Source: Mesorhizobium australicum WSM2073 (lineage in GTDB: Bacteria; Pseudomonadota; Alphaproteobacteria; Rhizobiales; Rhizobiaceae). Taken from it: a stretch of 64,000 bases of DNA. The stretch covers positions 4,664,001 to 4,728,000 of the forward strand of contig NC_019973.1 of the NCBI RefSeq assembly GCF_000230995.2, read 5' to 3'. The notes under the pieces are model-generated. The model saw only the letters and a program-made list of their open reading frames with translations. It was not told where the DNA came from and made no database searches. Positions 1 through 8,999 of this stretch are shown one piece after another. Positions within the stretch are counted from its first letter, which is position 1, and each line of letters begins with the position of its first letter. The translations under genes were made by a program, and so were the position numbers.

Positions 1-633
1 TGCGGCTTCATGCCGGAGATCGGCCGCATCGTGATCAGCAAGGCGATCAACGAGGCCGCCGAGTGGAACCGTGCCGGGATTGCCTTCGGCCGGCTTGCGG
101 TCAATGTCTCGGGTACCGAGTTGCGCGAGCATGATTTCGATGCGTTTTTGTTCGATACGCTGGAGAAAGCCGGACTGCCGCCGCAGAAACTGTCGCTGGA
201 AATCGTCGAATCCGTCATTCTGGACGACGAGAAGACCGGCATCGCGGCGAAGCTGCGTCATATCAGGGCGGCCGGCGTGCATCTGGAGCTCGATGATTTC
301 GGCACCGGCTACGCTTCGCTCAGCCACGTCAATCCCAACGAGATCGACAGGCTCAAGATCGACCGTCGCTTCGTGCAAAACATCCATGAGAATGGCGACA
401 ACTCCAAGATCGTGCGCGCCATCACTGAACTTGCGCGGGGGCTGGGCATCTCCATCGTCGCCGAGGGTGCCGAAACCGAGGCCGAGCTCGATTCGCTGAT
501 GGCGATCGGCTGCGACCAGGTGCAGGGCTATTCCATCGCCTTCCCGATGCCGCATGACAAGGCGCTGGAATGGCTGACCGCCCGCATGCCGAAGAAAGCC
601 AGGCTGACGGTATTGCAGGGAAGCCTGGCGTAA
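1..633 (+). CDS. EAL-domain cyclic-di-GMP phosphodiesterase, C-terminal part
   Basis: The frame is open from the first base, so this is the 3' end of a gene that begins outside the window; 210 residues are visible. They cover most of an EAL domain, which hydrolyses cyclic di-GMP to pGpG. Visible landmarks are EIVES (about base 205), the DDFGTGY loop (about 294-314), the LKIDR lysine (about 352), EGAET (about 463) and the closing QGY..A.P segment (about 523-550). These catalytic and metal-binding positions are present, so the domain looks active. Whether a GGDEF, PAS or membrane domain precedes it cannot be seen. The broken gene downstream looks unrelated. Confidence 0.9.
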   Translation, partial: CGFMPEIGRIVISKAINEAAEWNRAGIAFGRLAVNVSGTELREHDFDAFLFDTLEKAGLPPQKLSLEIVESVILDDEKTGIAAKLRHIRAAGVHLELDDFGTGYASLSHVNPNEIDRLKIDRRFVQNIHENGDNSKIVRAITELARGLGISIVAEGAETEAELDSLMAIGCDQVQGYSIAFPMPHDKALEWLTARMPKKARLTVLQGSLA

Positions 634-701
634 CCCGGCCAGCCTTGACAAGCAGCCGCGGAAATGGCGGCCTGTCCTGACCGCGAGGGGATAGCGGCTC
701 C

Positions 702-912
702 ATGACATTCTTTCGGCTTGCCCTGGCAGCCATGTTGATGTCGGCGTTGCCTGCCCATGGCGCGGATCGCACCATCTATCTCACCTTCGACGACGGTCCG
801 CTGAACGGTACAAGCAACATCCTCGACGTCTTGGAGGCAGCGCGGTTCCGGCAACGCTGTTCATGGTCGGTATGCATGCCGAGGCCAGTGCGTCCAACAG
901 GCCGGCATTCCT
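702..912 (+). pseudogene. polysaccharide deacetylase remnant, frameshifted and truncated
   Basis: The gene starts with a signal peptide (MTFFRLALAAMLMSALPAHG) and then TIYLTFDDGP, the metal-binding motif of NodB-type polysaccharide deacetylases. After LDVLEAAR (about base 845) the expected VPATLFMVGMHAEAS sequence continues only in the next frame (845-905), which implies one lost base in the CGG run at 843-845. Homology then stops near 910, exactly where the convergent marR gene ends, so the rest of the catalytic domain is missing. The published frame ends at 914 after 70 residues. It has both a frameshift and a 3' truncation and should not make active enzyme. Confidence 0.75.
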
Positions 913-1339
913 AGCTCTCTACGTTTTTCCGCAACGCCGCAAGCACCTGCGCAAATTCCGCCAGACGCTCGTCGGACAGTCCTTTGCGAAGCCGCTTGTC
1001 GAAGACGAGTGCCGCTTGCCGCAACGTCTCGAACAGCGCTTCTCCCGTCTCCGTCAATTCGACCAGGTGAACCCGGCGGTTAACGGGATCGCGCCGCCGC
1101 GTCAGCAGGCCCTGCGCTTCCATCGCGTTGAGATGATGGGTCAGCGTCGCGCCCTGGATGCCGATCATGCCGGCGAGTTCGCGCTGATTGGCAAGCTCGC
1201 TCGACTTGACAGACAGCAGCGTGAGCCAGACCGGCAATGTGCCGCCTGCTTCAACCAAGGCAGCGTCGAAGGCCTGGGCGACAAGCTTGGCGGTTCGGCC
1301 GAGATTCATGCCGACCGGCGGGCGGTCAAATGGTGTCAT
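911..1339 (-). CDS. MarR-family transcriptional regulator
   Basis: A 142-residue winged-helix protein. It shows the usual MarR order: an N-terminal helix, recognition region RELAGMIGIQGATLTHHLNAMEAQGL, wing RRRDPVNRRVHLVELTETG, and C-terminal dimerisation helices. I chose the ATG at 1339; an upstream start at 1357 (MLYCQI) is possible but adds residues atypical of the family. It is divergent from a small membrane protein gene, and overlapping palindromes lie in the shared upstream region (1393-1413), so it probably represses itself and that neighbour. The ligand is unknown. Confidence 0.85.
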   Translation of the reverse strand: MTPFDRPPVGMNLGRTAKLVAQAFDAALVEAGGTLPVWLTLLSVKSSELANQRELAGMIGIQGATLTHHLNAMEAQGLLTRRRDPVNRRVHLVELTETGEALFETLRQAALVFDKRLRKGLSDERLAEFAQVLAALRKNVES

Positions 1340-1392
1340 GATCTGACAGTAGAGCAAGCAGTGGGAATGTGAAACTTGGCTTCGTGATTGAC

Positions 1393-1413
1393 ATCTAACC
1401 GTTAGATATCTAA
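1393..1413. promoter_or_regulatory. probable MarR operator: two overlapping palindromes
   Basis: Between the divergent marR (start 1339) and membrane protein gene (start 1485), ATCTAAC-C-GTTAGAT (1393-1407) is a perfect inverted repeat with 7-bp arms. It overlaps the perfect 12-bp palindrome TTAGATATCTAA (1402-1413). MarR dimers bind AT-rich palindromes of this size. Function is inferred from position and symmetry. Confidence 0.6.
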
Positions 1414-1484
1414 TTTTACCTTATTGATGGCATCGCAGCATGGTTGCGGCGCGTAGGCGGTGGGCGAATGAGAGGAATGCGGTC

Positions 1485-1892
1485 ATGCAATATGTTTATA
1501 TCGCCGTCATCGGCCTGCACGTCATGGCCGGCGTCTTCTGGGCCGGCACGACCATCGCGGTTGGCCGCGATCCGGACATCCGGGCAGAGCGGTTCTTCCG
1601 GCCGCAAATGGGCGCGGCCGGTTTGGCTTTCCTGACCGGTTTGCTGCTCTGGTATTTCTTTCATGAGGGTGCTTTTGGCTCGATGGAAAAGATACTGGCG
1701 CTCGGCATTTTGACGGCGCTGATCGCCGCCGGCGTGCAAGGCGCGCTTGTGGGCTCCGCCAGCAGGCAGCTTGCCGGCGCCGATGCCGCGACCCAAACGG
1801 CGCTGCGCGCGAAAATGACCAGGGGCGAACGCATCGCCGGCGGGCTGCTGGTCATCACCGTGCTTTGCATGGCGACCGCCAAGATGTTTTAG
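1485..1892 (+). CDS. small integral membrane protein
   Basis: A 135-residue protein with four predicted hydrophobic segments: near residues 3-22, 42-62, about 68-90 and 112-132. The start at 1485 is preceded by AGAGGAA with good spacing; the longer reading from 1440 adds a basic stretch with no ribosome site. No catalytic motif is visible. It is divergent from the MarR gene and shares its palindromic control region, so it is probably in the same regulatory unit. I do not recognise a specific function. Confidence 0.7.
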   Translation: MQYVYIAVIGLHVMAGVFWAGTTIAVGRDPDIRAERFFRPQMGAAGLAFLTGLLLWYFFHEGAFGSMEKILALGILTALIAAGVQGALVGSASRQLAGADAATQTALRAKMTRGERIAGGLLVITVLCMATAKMF

Positions 1893-1992
1893 AATCGCAC
1901 GGCCGGTGAAAGCCGATCATGCGCGGCGCGCAACGGACCAGAGCGGCAGGTGGCTCTCCTTGCAAAGGCCGTTGCGCGCCACCCGATCGTGA

Positions 1993-4038
1993 TCAAATCC
2001 TGATCCCGAACCTGATCCCGTCATAGATTGCGGCGTGGATGTTGCGCGAGGCAACCGCGTCGCCGATGCGCAAGAGCACGAAGCCGCCATTCGCGTTGCG
2101 CTTGGGAAAAATGTCGCCGCCGTTGACCAGCCGCTCATAGTCGACCGCACCACCGTTCTTCGACAGCGGTTTCAGCGAAAGGTACAGATCGTCGAGCGGC
2201 GCCGTGCCGTGCTCGACCACCACCTGGTCGACCCTGCGCTCTCCGCGCCAGCCACCGGCGAAATCCGAAGCGAGTTCCGCGATCAGTTGATTGCCTTCGC
2301 GCCGCACCGAGCGCAGGCGGGTATTGATGGTGACGGTGACGCCCTTTTCCTGGAAGGCCCTGACATAGGGTACGTGGTTCATGCCGCCCATTTCGGGGGC
2401 GAAGAAGCGTTCCGGCGAAACCAGTTCCAGCTTCGAGCCGCTGTTGGCAATCAGTTCGGCCGCGCCCATGCCCTGATGGCCGCCATTGTCGTCGTAGAGC
2501 AGCACATTTTCGGCCGACTTGACGCTGCCGGCCATGATGTCCCAGCTCGAGGTGACGAGATTGTCGCCGGAGGCCAGCGGCGGGTTCTGCGGCAGGCCCC
2601 CGGTGGCGATCACCACGACGTCGGGCGCCAGCGCCAGAACATCGTCCTGTTCCGCCCAGGTGTCATAGCGGATCTCGACGCCGAGCCGGTCGAGTTCGGC
2701 CAGCCGCCAGTCGATGATGCCGATCAATTCCTTGCGGCGCGGGTTCTGGGTCGCCAGACGCACCTGGCCGCCAGCTTGTGATGATGCCTCGAGGATCGTG
2801 ACTTGATGACCGCGCTCGGCTGCGACGCGCGCCGCCTCCAGCCCACCAGCGCCGGCGCCGACGACCACCACTTTCCGCTTGGGCCCTTCCGTCTTGACAA
2901 TGACGTGCGGGATATCCGCCTCGCGGCCGGTCGCCGCATTGTGAACGCACAGCGCCTCGCCGCCTTCATAGATGCGGTCGAGACAATAGGTAGCGCCGAC
3001 ACAGGGACGTATCTCGTGCTCGCGGCCCTCCATCACCTTCTTGATGATGTGCGGATCGGCGATATGGGCGCGTGTCATACCGACCATGTCGAGCTTGCCG
3101 GTGGTGATCGCATGGCGTGCGGTGGCGATATCGGAAATGCGCGCCGCGTGGAAGGTCGGGAATTTCGTCGCCGCCCTCACCTCGCCGGCGAAATCGAGAT
3201 GCGGCGAAGACCGCATGCCGGTCACCGGAATGACCTTGGTGAGCGCCGCGTCGGTCTCGATCGAGCCCCGGATGATGTTGAGGAAATCGAGCTTGCCGGA
3301 GCCGGCCAGCCGCCTGGCGATCTCGACGCCCTCCTCCTTCGACAGGCCTTTGTCGAAATCCTCGTCGGCGACCATGCGGATGCCGACGACGAATTTCTCG
3401 CCGACCGCCGCCCGCACCGCATCGAGCACCATGTTGGTGAAGCGCAGGCGGTTGTCGAGCGAACCGCCATACTCGTCATCGCGATGATTGGTGGCAGGCG
3501 ACCAGAAGCCGTCCATCAGATGGCCGTAGGATTCGAACTCGATGCCGTCGAGCCCGGCCGCCTGGCAGCGCTGGGCGGCCGACGCATAGTCGGCGACGAT
3601 GCGCTCGATGTCCCAGTCCTCGATGGTCTTGGGGAAAGCGCGATGCGCCGGCTCGCGCACCGGCGAAGCCGAGAGCACCGGCAGCCAGTCGGCCTTGTTC
3701 CAACCCGTGCGGCGGCCAAGATGGGTGATCTGGATCATCACCTTGCAGTCATGCTCATGGCAGGCATCGGTGAGTTCGGCCAACCACGGCACGATGCGGT
3801 CGTCATAGACGTGCAGATTGCCGAAGGCAGCCGGGCTGTCGCGCGAAACGATCGCCGAGCCGGCGGTCATGGTCAGCGCCATGCCGCCCTTGGCCTTTTC
3901 GGCATGGTAGAGCCGGTAGCGCTCCTTCGGCATGCCGTCCTCCGAGTAAGCCGGCTCGTGGCTGGTCGACATCACCCGGTTCTTCAGCGTCAAATGCTTG
4001 AGCTGGTAGGGTTGGAGAAGCGGGTCGTTGCTGGTCAT
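1993..4038 (-). CDS. old-yellow-enzyme/FAD oxidoreductase, N-methylproline-demethylase-like
   Basis: A 681-residue two-part flavoenzyme of the dimethylamine/trimethylamine dehydrogenase and 2,4-dienoyl-CoA reductase class. Residues 1 to about 350 form an FMN TIM barrel ([34 protein letters not shown]). A cysteine cluster follows (RPCVGATYC...CVHNA). From about residue 390 there is an NAD(P)/FAD domain with [18 protein letters not shown]. Homologues are often annotated as N-methylproline demethylase of stachydrine catabolism, which fits the HpbD-like epimerase nearby; the substrate is inferred. Only three of the four usual cluster cysteines are visible. It is divergent from queF with 56 bp between starts and is separate from the main operon. 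Confidence 0.8.
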   Translation of the reverse strand: MTSNDPLLQPYQLKHLTLKNRVMSTSHEPAYSEDGMPKERYRLYHAEKAKGGMALTMTAGSAIVSRDSPAAFGNLHVYDDRIVPWLAELTDACHEHDCKVMIQITHLGRRTGWNKADWLPVLSASPVREPAHRAFPKTIEDWDIERIVADYASAAQRCQAAGLDGIEFESYGHLMDGFWSPATNHRDDEYGGSLDNRLRFTNMVLDAVRAAVGEKFVVGIRMVADEDFDKGLSKEEGVEIARRLAGSGKLDFLNIIRGSIETDAALTKVIPVTGMRSSPHLDFAGEVRAATKFPTFHAARISDIATARHAITTGKLDMVGMTRAHIADPHIIKKVMEGREHEIRPCVGATYCLDRIYEGGEALCVHNAATGREADIPHVIVKTEGPKRKVVVVGAGAGGLEAARVAAERGHQVTILEASSQAGGQVRLATQNPRRKELIGIIDWRLAELDRLGVEIRYDTWAEQDDVLALAPDVVVIATGGLPQNPPLASGDNLVTSSWDIMAGSVKSAENVLLYDDNGGHQGMGAAELIANSGSKLELVSPERFFAPEMGGMNHVPYVRAFQEKGVTVTINTRLRSVRREGNQLIAELASDFAGGWRGERRVDQVVVEHGTAPLDDLYLSLKPLSKNGGAVDYERLVNGGDIFPKRNANGGFVLLRIGDAVASRNIHAAIYDGIRFGIRI

Positions 4039-4094
4039 CGTCTTCCTGCCGTTTTAATTTGTGCTATGAGCGGCAAATCCAAGGGAAACCGCAT

Positions 4095-4556
4095 ATGATC
4101 GATACCAAAAATCTCACCCAGCTCGGCACGCACGTCGAGACGCCACAGAGCCCCGAAGCCGCGGTCCTGGAAACCGTGCCGTTTTCGCGCGGCGACGGGC
4201 CGCCGGCGATCGTGCGCTTTACCTGCCCGGAATTCACCTCGCTCTGCCCGGTGACCGGACAGCCGGATTTCGCCCACATCGTCATCGACTACGCACCCGA
4301 TGCCGCCCTGGTGGAATCGAAGTCGCTCAAGCTGTTCATGACCTCGTTTCGCAACCATGGCGCCTTCCATGAAGACTGCACGGTGATGATCGGACGCCGC
4401 ATCGTGGCCGCGACCAAGCCGCTCTGGTTGCGCATAGGCGGCTATTGGTATCCGCGCGGCGGCATTCCGATCGATGTGTTCTGGCAGACCGGCGCTCCGC
4501 CCGAAGGCGCCTGGCTGCCGGATACCGGCGTCACCCCCTATCGCGGGCGCGGCTAG
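4095..4556 (+). CDS. queF: NADPH-dependent 7-cyano-7-deazaguanine (preQ0) reductase QueF
   Basis: A 153-residue protein of the short, unimodular QueF type, which reduces preQ0 to preQ1 in queuosine biosynthesis. [19 protein letters not shown] carries the nucleophilic cysteine ([10 protein letters not shown]); ESKSLKLF and the FHE segment are the NADPH and substrate signatures. The ATG at 4095 follows AAGGGAAA at suitable distance; an earlier start at 4059 has no ribosome site. It converges on the secreted-protein pair (9 bp between stop codons) and is divergent from the OYE-type gene. No other queuosine gene is visible, so it sits here as a stand-alone housekeeping gene. Confidence 0.95.
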   Translation: MIDTKNLTQLGTHVETPQSPEAAVLETVPFSRGDGPPAIVRFTCPEFTSLCPVTGQPDFAHIVIDYAPDAALVESKSLKLFMTSFRNHGAFHEDCTVMIGRRIVAATKPLWLRIGGYWYPRGGIPIDVFWQTGAPPEGAWLPDTGVTPYRGRG

Positions 4557-4564
4557 TTCGGCCA

Positions 4565-5173
4565 TCATTCGCACTGGTACTGGCTGAGCGCCCATTCGCC
4601 AGTCACCGACAAAAGGTCCGCTATCTTCCATTCGCCATCGACCTTCTTGAACTTCCATTCGAGGCGGTGCGGGTTACCGGCGACGACGAAGGCGACGATC
4701 ACCTTGGCCTGGTCGCCATTGATCGCTTCGAGCGTCTTCAGGCTCTTGTCGATCTCGGCCTTGTCGTAGTCCGCATTGTCGAGCGCCATGTTGGGGTCCA
4801 GGCACTCGCCCTGCCCGGATTTGCGCAAGGCATCGCTCTTGTCGAGCACGGCTTTCGCCGGATCGATGAAATGGCCGCGCTGAGCAGGATCGACCTCCAG
4901 GCCGACCTGATCGTAGAACGGCCGCACCACCGCTGTCGGCGACCCCGGCTGGATTGGAGCGGCAGGCTCGCTTGGCGGCGATGCGACGGGTGGGGTCGGC
5001 GGCTCCGCGGCGCCGCCAGGCGGGGTTGCCGGCGGCGTCACGCTGTCATCGGGCGCGGTCCCGGCCGGAGCTTTTGCCGGCGGCGCGCCCAACAGCCCCT
5101 GAGCGGCCGTGCCGTTCAAGTCCGCCGCCAGCAGGCACACGGCCGAGAACAAAAGAAGCGTGCGACCGGCCAT
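4565..5173 (-). CDS. secreted protein with Pro/Ala-rich linker and DUF3828-like C-terminus
   Basis: A 202-residue protein with an N-terminal signal peptide (MAGRTLLLFSAVCLLAADLNG) and a proline/alanine-rich linker at about residues 25-80. The C-terminal domain starts at VVRPFYDQVGLEV and ends with WKFKKVDGEWKIADLL...WALSQYQCE. That domain resembles the DUF3828 fold class and closely resembles the gene just upstream, so the two are probably tandem duplicates. The gap between them is 4 bp, so they form one operon. The function is unknown; it is probably periplasmic. Confidence 0.7.
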   Translation of the reverse strand: MAGRTLLLFSAVCLLAADLNGTAAQGLLGAPPAKAPAGTAPDDSVTPPATPPGGAAEPPTPPVASPPSEPAAPIQPGSPTAVVRPFYDQVGLEVDPAQRGHFIDPAKAVLDKSDALRKSGQGECLDPNMALDNADYDKAEIDKSLKTLEAINGDQAKVIVAFVVAGNPHRLEWKFKKVDGEWKIADLLSVTGEWALSQYQCE

Positions 5174-5177
5174 CGCA

Positions 5178-5654
5178 TCACTCCGGATCTTGGCCCGCCA
5201 TGCATTCGAGTTGGCTCAGCGTCCAGTCGCTGGTCTTCGATGCAATGTCCGATATCTTCCACTTGCCGTCGACCTTCTTCAGCGACCAGTGCATTTCGCG
5301 CTGCGAATCGTCTCCTTCCGGAAAAAGACTGAAACTCGCCACCACCTGCGCCGTATCGCCCTCCACCGTCTCGGACAGCTTCAGTGTCTTGGAAAGGGCC
5401 TTCTGGTCGAAATCCTGCGCGTCGAGGCCGGGGTCGAAGTCGATACAGGCGACCTGGTCCGGATTCTTCTTGGTCGCCTGGTCGTTGAGGTCGAACAGTT
5501 TCGTCACCGGCTCGGTGAAGCGATCGCGGTATTGCGCGTCGGCCTCGAACTTGACCTGCGGGACATAGAAGAACTTCACGGCGTCGGACGCCGGGCCGGC
5601 CAATGCCGCGGCTGGTGCGGCAATCGACAGGATGGCAGCGAGCAGCAGTTTCAT
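5178..5654 (-). CDS. secreted DUF3828-like protein, paralogue of the next gene
   Basis: A 158-residue protein beginning MKLLLAAILSIAAPAAALAG, a signal peptide, preceded by GGGGAAA. The mature part, AVKFFYVPQVKFEADAQYRDRF...MHWSLKKVDGKWKISDI...WTLSQLECM, parallels the downstream protein almost segment for segment but lacks its Pro/Ala linker. An in-frame extension to 5774 exists but would bury the signal peptide and has no ribosome site. Both proteins end in a short tail with one cysteine (SQLEC, SQYQC). The function is unknown. Confidence 0.7.
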   Translation of the reverse strand: MKLLLAAILSIAAPAAALAGPASDAVKFFYVPQVKFEADAQYRDRFTEPVTKLFDLNDQATKKNPDQVACIDFDPGLDAQDFDQKALSKTLKLSETVEGDTAQVVASFSLFPEGDDSQREMHWSLKKVDGKWKISDIASKTSDWTLSQLECMAGQDPE

Positions 5655-5780
5655 GGATTTCCCCGAATGTTTGACTGCGGAAGCAATCAATACCACGCAT
5701 CGTGCATATCGGCTTTTTTGCGGCTCATGAAGCCTCCTCCGGGCGGCGCGTCTGCTTGCATAGATCAAATCCAACGATCC

Positions 5781-6890
5781 TTAGTTTCCGAAAGTGGCGA
5801 TCGGCGCGTTGAGTTGGGAGCGCTCAGGCTTGACACCGAGCCCTGGGATCTGCGGGACGCGTATATGCCCGTTCTCGATCACGATCGGGTTTGCGGGATC
5901 AGTATGCCCTTCGATGTACTCCTGCGCGATCCAGGCTCCCTCAAAACGTCTCGGCTCGACGGTAGCGGCGAGGTGGACGCATGCCGCTGCGATGACGTCT
6001 CCGCCCCAGGCATCGTCGCAGCTGTGCGGAAGAGATCGTATCGCACACAGGTCGCGGACCGTGGCCATCTTGGTCAGACCACCAAGACGGGTGACCTTCA
6101 ATCCGAATCCGTCGGCGATACCTGACGAAACTGCCCGAAGCACGGCATTCAAATCCTCGGTACTCTCATCGAGATAGATCGGATGCGTAACGCGCCCTTT
6201 GAGACCAGCGACTTCCTCCATGGTGTTGCAAGGCTGTTCGAACACGAACGGGATTGCCTGGCAAAGCCGATCGATGTGCAGCGCCGCGGCAGCGGTCAGG
6301 CCGCGATTGGCGTCGACGGCTATGCGGGCCCTGAAGCCAACCGCCTCCCATACTTTGTGCACAGTGGCGACGTCTTGTTCGAGATCCCGCCCGCCGATCT
6401 TGATCTGAAGCCGTGGATATCCGGCGTTGACCTTGTCGGCGGCAATACGCGCGGTCTCGTCCGGAGCACCGACGGTCGTCGAGTAGTATGACGGCACGCG
6501 ATCGGTGAGCGCACCACCGAGAAGTGTTGAAACAGGGACGCCCAGCCGCTGGCCGGCGAGGTCGAGGAGAGCTATGTCCAAGGCCGCCTTGGCATAGTTG
6601 TGACCGTTCAGCCGTTCGTCCATTCGTTTGGCGAGGCGGCGCATGGACGCTGTGTTCTCGCCGATAAGTCCCGGCGCTATTTCAGCAATTGCCGCTCTCG
6701 CGCCCAGAGCATGCTGGGGTTGATAAACAGGGCCGATCGGGCAAGTCTCACCCCAGCCTGACAGTCCATCCTCGGTGGTGACTTCAACCAGCGTGCTGTC
6801 CAAATTCTGCACGGTGTCGCTGGCCATCCGGTAGGCACCGCCTTTAACAGGCAGAAGCATCTGATAGACTTTGATTGACCTGATACGCAT
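5781..6890 (-). CDS. hpbD: enolase-superfamily epimerase, 4-hydroxyproline betaine/proline betaine 2-epimerase-like (HpbD)
   Basis: A 369-residue protein of the mandelate racemase/muconate lactonising enzyme group. Acid-base lysines appear as QIKIGG (K164) and FGLKVTR (K265). Metal ligands are D193 (VDANR), E218 (FEQPCNT) and D241 (YLDES). From memory, the sequence is collinear with the characterised HpbD of Pelagibaca bermudensis through WGETCPIGP, GHNYAKAA, GYPRLQIKIGG, FEQPCNTMEE, YLDES and LPHSCDDAWGGD, including the spacing of both lysines. That enzyme racemises betaines of (hydroxy)proline before demethylation. It is last in the mttB-binding protein-OYE operon (52 bp after the OYE gene), which supports a betaine role. 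No strong ribosome site is seen. Confidence 0.8.
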   Translation of the reverse strand: MRIRSIKVYQMLLPVKGGAYRMASDTVQNLDSTLVEVTTEDGLSGWGETCPIGPVYQPQHALGARAAIAEIAPGLIGENTASMRRLAKRMDERLNGHNYAKAALDIALLDLAGQRLGVPVSTLLGGALTDRVPSYYSTTVGAPDETARIAADKVNAGYPRLQIKIGGRDLEQDVATVHKVWEAVGFRARIAVDANRGLTAAAALHIDRLCQAIPFVFEQPCNTMEEVAGLKGRVTHPIYLDESTEDLNAVLRAVSSGIADGFGLKVTRLGGLTKMATVRDLCAIRSLPHSCDDAWGGDVIAAACVHLAATVEPRRFEGAWIAQEYIEGHTDPANPIVIENGHIRVPQIPGLGVKPERSQLNAPIATFGN

Positions 6891-6942
6891 TCAGACATTA
6901 GCCTCGTTCATGCCTTGCCTGGTCTGGCGCCTTTCGCCATGG

Positions 6943-8925
6943 TCAAAGACCAAGCGCCACCTTGCGCCCGTCATGAATGGCAAATGCCGCCTGTCTGGAG
7001 GCGGTACAATCGCCGATGGAGGTATGCGCAATTCCGCGCCTTTCGAGCTCGATGGACAGGCTGTCCTGCGCCATGCTGGTGGTGGCGAAGACCAAAGCGT
7101 CGGCCTCGACCTGCTGCTCGGTCCCGTCGAGCAGCGAAGCGATCCTGGCCACCCTGCCGTCCCAATGAACGACGGCGCTCTCGGTCACAAACCGCACCTT
7201 CAGCTTGGCGAGTGCCCGTCGCAGCGGCGCATCGACGGCCATTCGCTGAAGCTCTTTGCCGACCAGGGCGTCCGGTGTCACAAGCGTTACATTGTGACCA
7301 TCCTCGGCGAGTTTCCAGGCGGTGCCGCAGCCCTTCCAATTGCCGCCATCGTCCAGCAAGAGAACATTTTTTCCCGGCCTCGCCTCGCGCGCCATCACCG
7401 CTTCGGCCGAGAGCACCGGACCGCCGCCCGGAATGCTCTCCCAGTGCGGCAAGGCCCGCTGGAAAGCGCCGTCCGGCGGCATCGAGCCGGTCGCGACGAT
7501 GACGTGATCGGCGCCTTCGCGCTCGACATCGTCGGCTTCGACATACTGCCCGTAGCGGATGTCGACCTGGAGCTGGCCGAGCTGGCGCTCATACCAGTCG
7601 ATCAGGTCCAGAATCTGGGCACGGCGCGGCTGCAGTCCGGCAAGACGGAACTGCCCCCCAAGGCGGTCGGATGCCTCGGCCAGCGTGACGCGATGGCCGC
7701 GCTCGGCCGCCACGCGCGCCGCTTCGAGACCGGCCGGGCCGCCACCCACGACCAGTACGCGCTTCGGCTGGCCGGCCGGAGCAAAGCGGTCGCCGCCCCA
7801 CTCCCATTCCCGCCCCGCGGAAGGATTGATGACGCAGCTGATCCAGTAGTCACGGCTGCGCCGGCCCCAGCACATCTGGTTGCAGGACAGGCAGCCGCGA
7901 ATGTCCTGCGGCCGGCCGGCGGCAGCCTTTGCAGCCAGATGCGGATCGGCGATCTGCCCACGCACGATGGAAACGAGATCGGCACGGCCTTCGCTCAGCA
8001 CGCTCTCGGCGTTCTCGGGCGTGCGGATATGGCTCTCGGCGGTGATCAACGCGTGACGCACGGTGGATTTGAGCACGGACGCCAGGTCGGCACCGAGCTT
8101 CTCCGGGTAAACAAAGGTCGGCATGATCTTGTAGAAATCGAAGTAGGAACCCGTTCCGCAAGTGACATAGTCCATCAAGGCATCGCGGTCGTGGAGGTCG
8201 ATGATCTCGGCCAGCGCTTCGCGCTTCAGCGCCACTTCGACTTCGGGCTCATCATTGATCGCGAGACCGATGATAAAATCATCGCCGCATTCCCGGCGAA
8301 TCCTGGTCATCACCTCACGGCTCATGCGGGTGCGGTTTTCGAGGCTGCCGCCCCATCGGTCGTCCCGGCGGTTCGACCAAGGTGTCCAGAACTGGTCCAG
8401 CATCGAATGGTACGCCGCCCAGACCTCGACGCCGTCGAAGCCGGCCTGGTGGCAACGGCGCGCAGCCTGGACGAAGCCGTCGATCGTTTCTTCGATCTCG
8501 GCTTCGGACACCCGATGCGAGCCGTCGGAATCGTGGTAGCTCGGCAGGCCGGAAGGCGACCAACCGGGGTGAAACGAGTTGTCCGCGTCCGCGTGCTGAC
8601 CGACATGATAGAGCTGCTGGATGGCGATGGCGCCGTTGCCGCGGATCGCCTCCGTCACCTTGCGGAAATGCGGGATGACGCGGTCATCGGACGGGCTGAA
8701 ATTGCCACGGGTAAGCACGGCGGCCTGATGCACGGGCATCGGCTCGACCACGATCATGCCGGCCCCGCCGATGGCGCGTTCGGCGTAGTAGCCGACATGG
8801 CGTTCGGTCGGCAGCCCGTTCTCGGCCATGTTCGCCGTATGGGCTCCAAACACGATCCTGTTGCGCAATGTTTTGCCACGCAAGGTGGCCGGCTCGAACA
8901 AACGTTTGAAGACCCGCCCGGACAT
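6943..8925 (-). CDS. old-yellow-enzyme Fe-S/FAD dehydrogenase, dimethylamine dehydrogenase-like
   Basis: A 660-residue protein: FMN barrel (residues 1 to about 350, with GFDGVEVWAAYHSMLDQFWTP and a RRDDRWGGSLENR segment), an Fe-S cluster motif CLSCNQMC...C with full C-x2-C-x3-C-x11-C spacing, then an FAD/NAD(P) domain opening with [20 protein letters not shown]. Enzymes of this build oxidatively remove N-methyl groups or reduce enoyl-CoA. The start at 8925 follows GGGGAGAGAA; the long upstream reading to 9243 is antisense-like and overlaps the binding protein gene. It lies third in the operon, between the binding protein and hpbD, so a demethylase role is favoured. Confidence 0.8.
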   Translation of the reverse strand: MSGRVFKRLFEPATLRGKTLRNRIVFGAHTANMAENGLPTERHVGYYAERAIGGAGMIVVEPMPVHQAAVLTRGNFSPSDDRVIPHFRKVTEAIRGNGAIAIQQLYHVGQHADADNSFHPGWSPSGLPSYHDSDGSHRVSEAEIEETIDGFVQAARRCHQAGFDGVEVWAAYHSMLDQFWTPWSNRRDDRWGGSLENRTRMSREVMTRIRRECGDDFIIGLAINDEPEVEVALKREALAEIIDLHDRDALMDYVTCGTGSYFDFYKIMPTFVYPEKLGADLASVLKSTVRHALITAESHIRTPENAESVLSEGRADLVSIVRGQIADPHLAAKAAAGRPQDIRGCLSCNQMCWGRRSRDYWISCVINPSAGREWEWGGDRFAPAGQPKRVLVVGGGPAGLEAARVAAERGHRVTLAEASDRLGGQFRLAGLQPRRAQILDLIDWYERQLGQLQVDIRYGQYVEADDVEREGADHVIVATGSMPPDGAFQRALPHWESIPGGGPVLSAEAVMAREARPGKNVLLLDDGGNWKGCGTAWKLAEDGHNVTLVTPDALVGKELQRMAVDAPLRRALAKLKVRFVTESAVVHWDGRVARIASLLDGTEQQVEADALVFATTSMAQDSLSIELERRGIAHTSIGDCTASRQAAFAIHDGRKVALGL

Positions 8926-8999
8926 GCAAATTCTCTCCCCATCGGCGGCATTGCGCCGGCGCAAGGGAGCGCCGGCGCTGTGTGGCTGAACTTCTGGCG

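Noticed and set aside
863..1372. Plus-strand frame continuing from the deacetylase remnant
   Set aside because: Only its first dozen or so residues continue the deacetylase; the rest is antisense to marR.
2803..4098. Long plus-strand open frame opposite the OYE-type gene
   Set aside because: GC-rich codon use creates long antisense frames; its sequence is Arg/Ala/Gly-rich with no family motif, while the minus strand encodes a clear enzyme.
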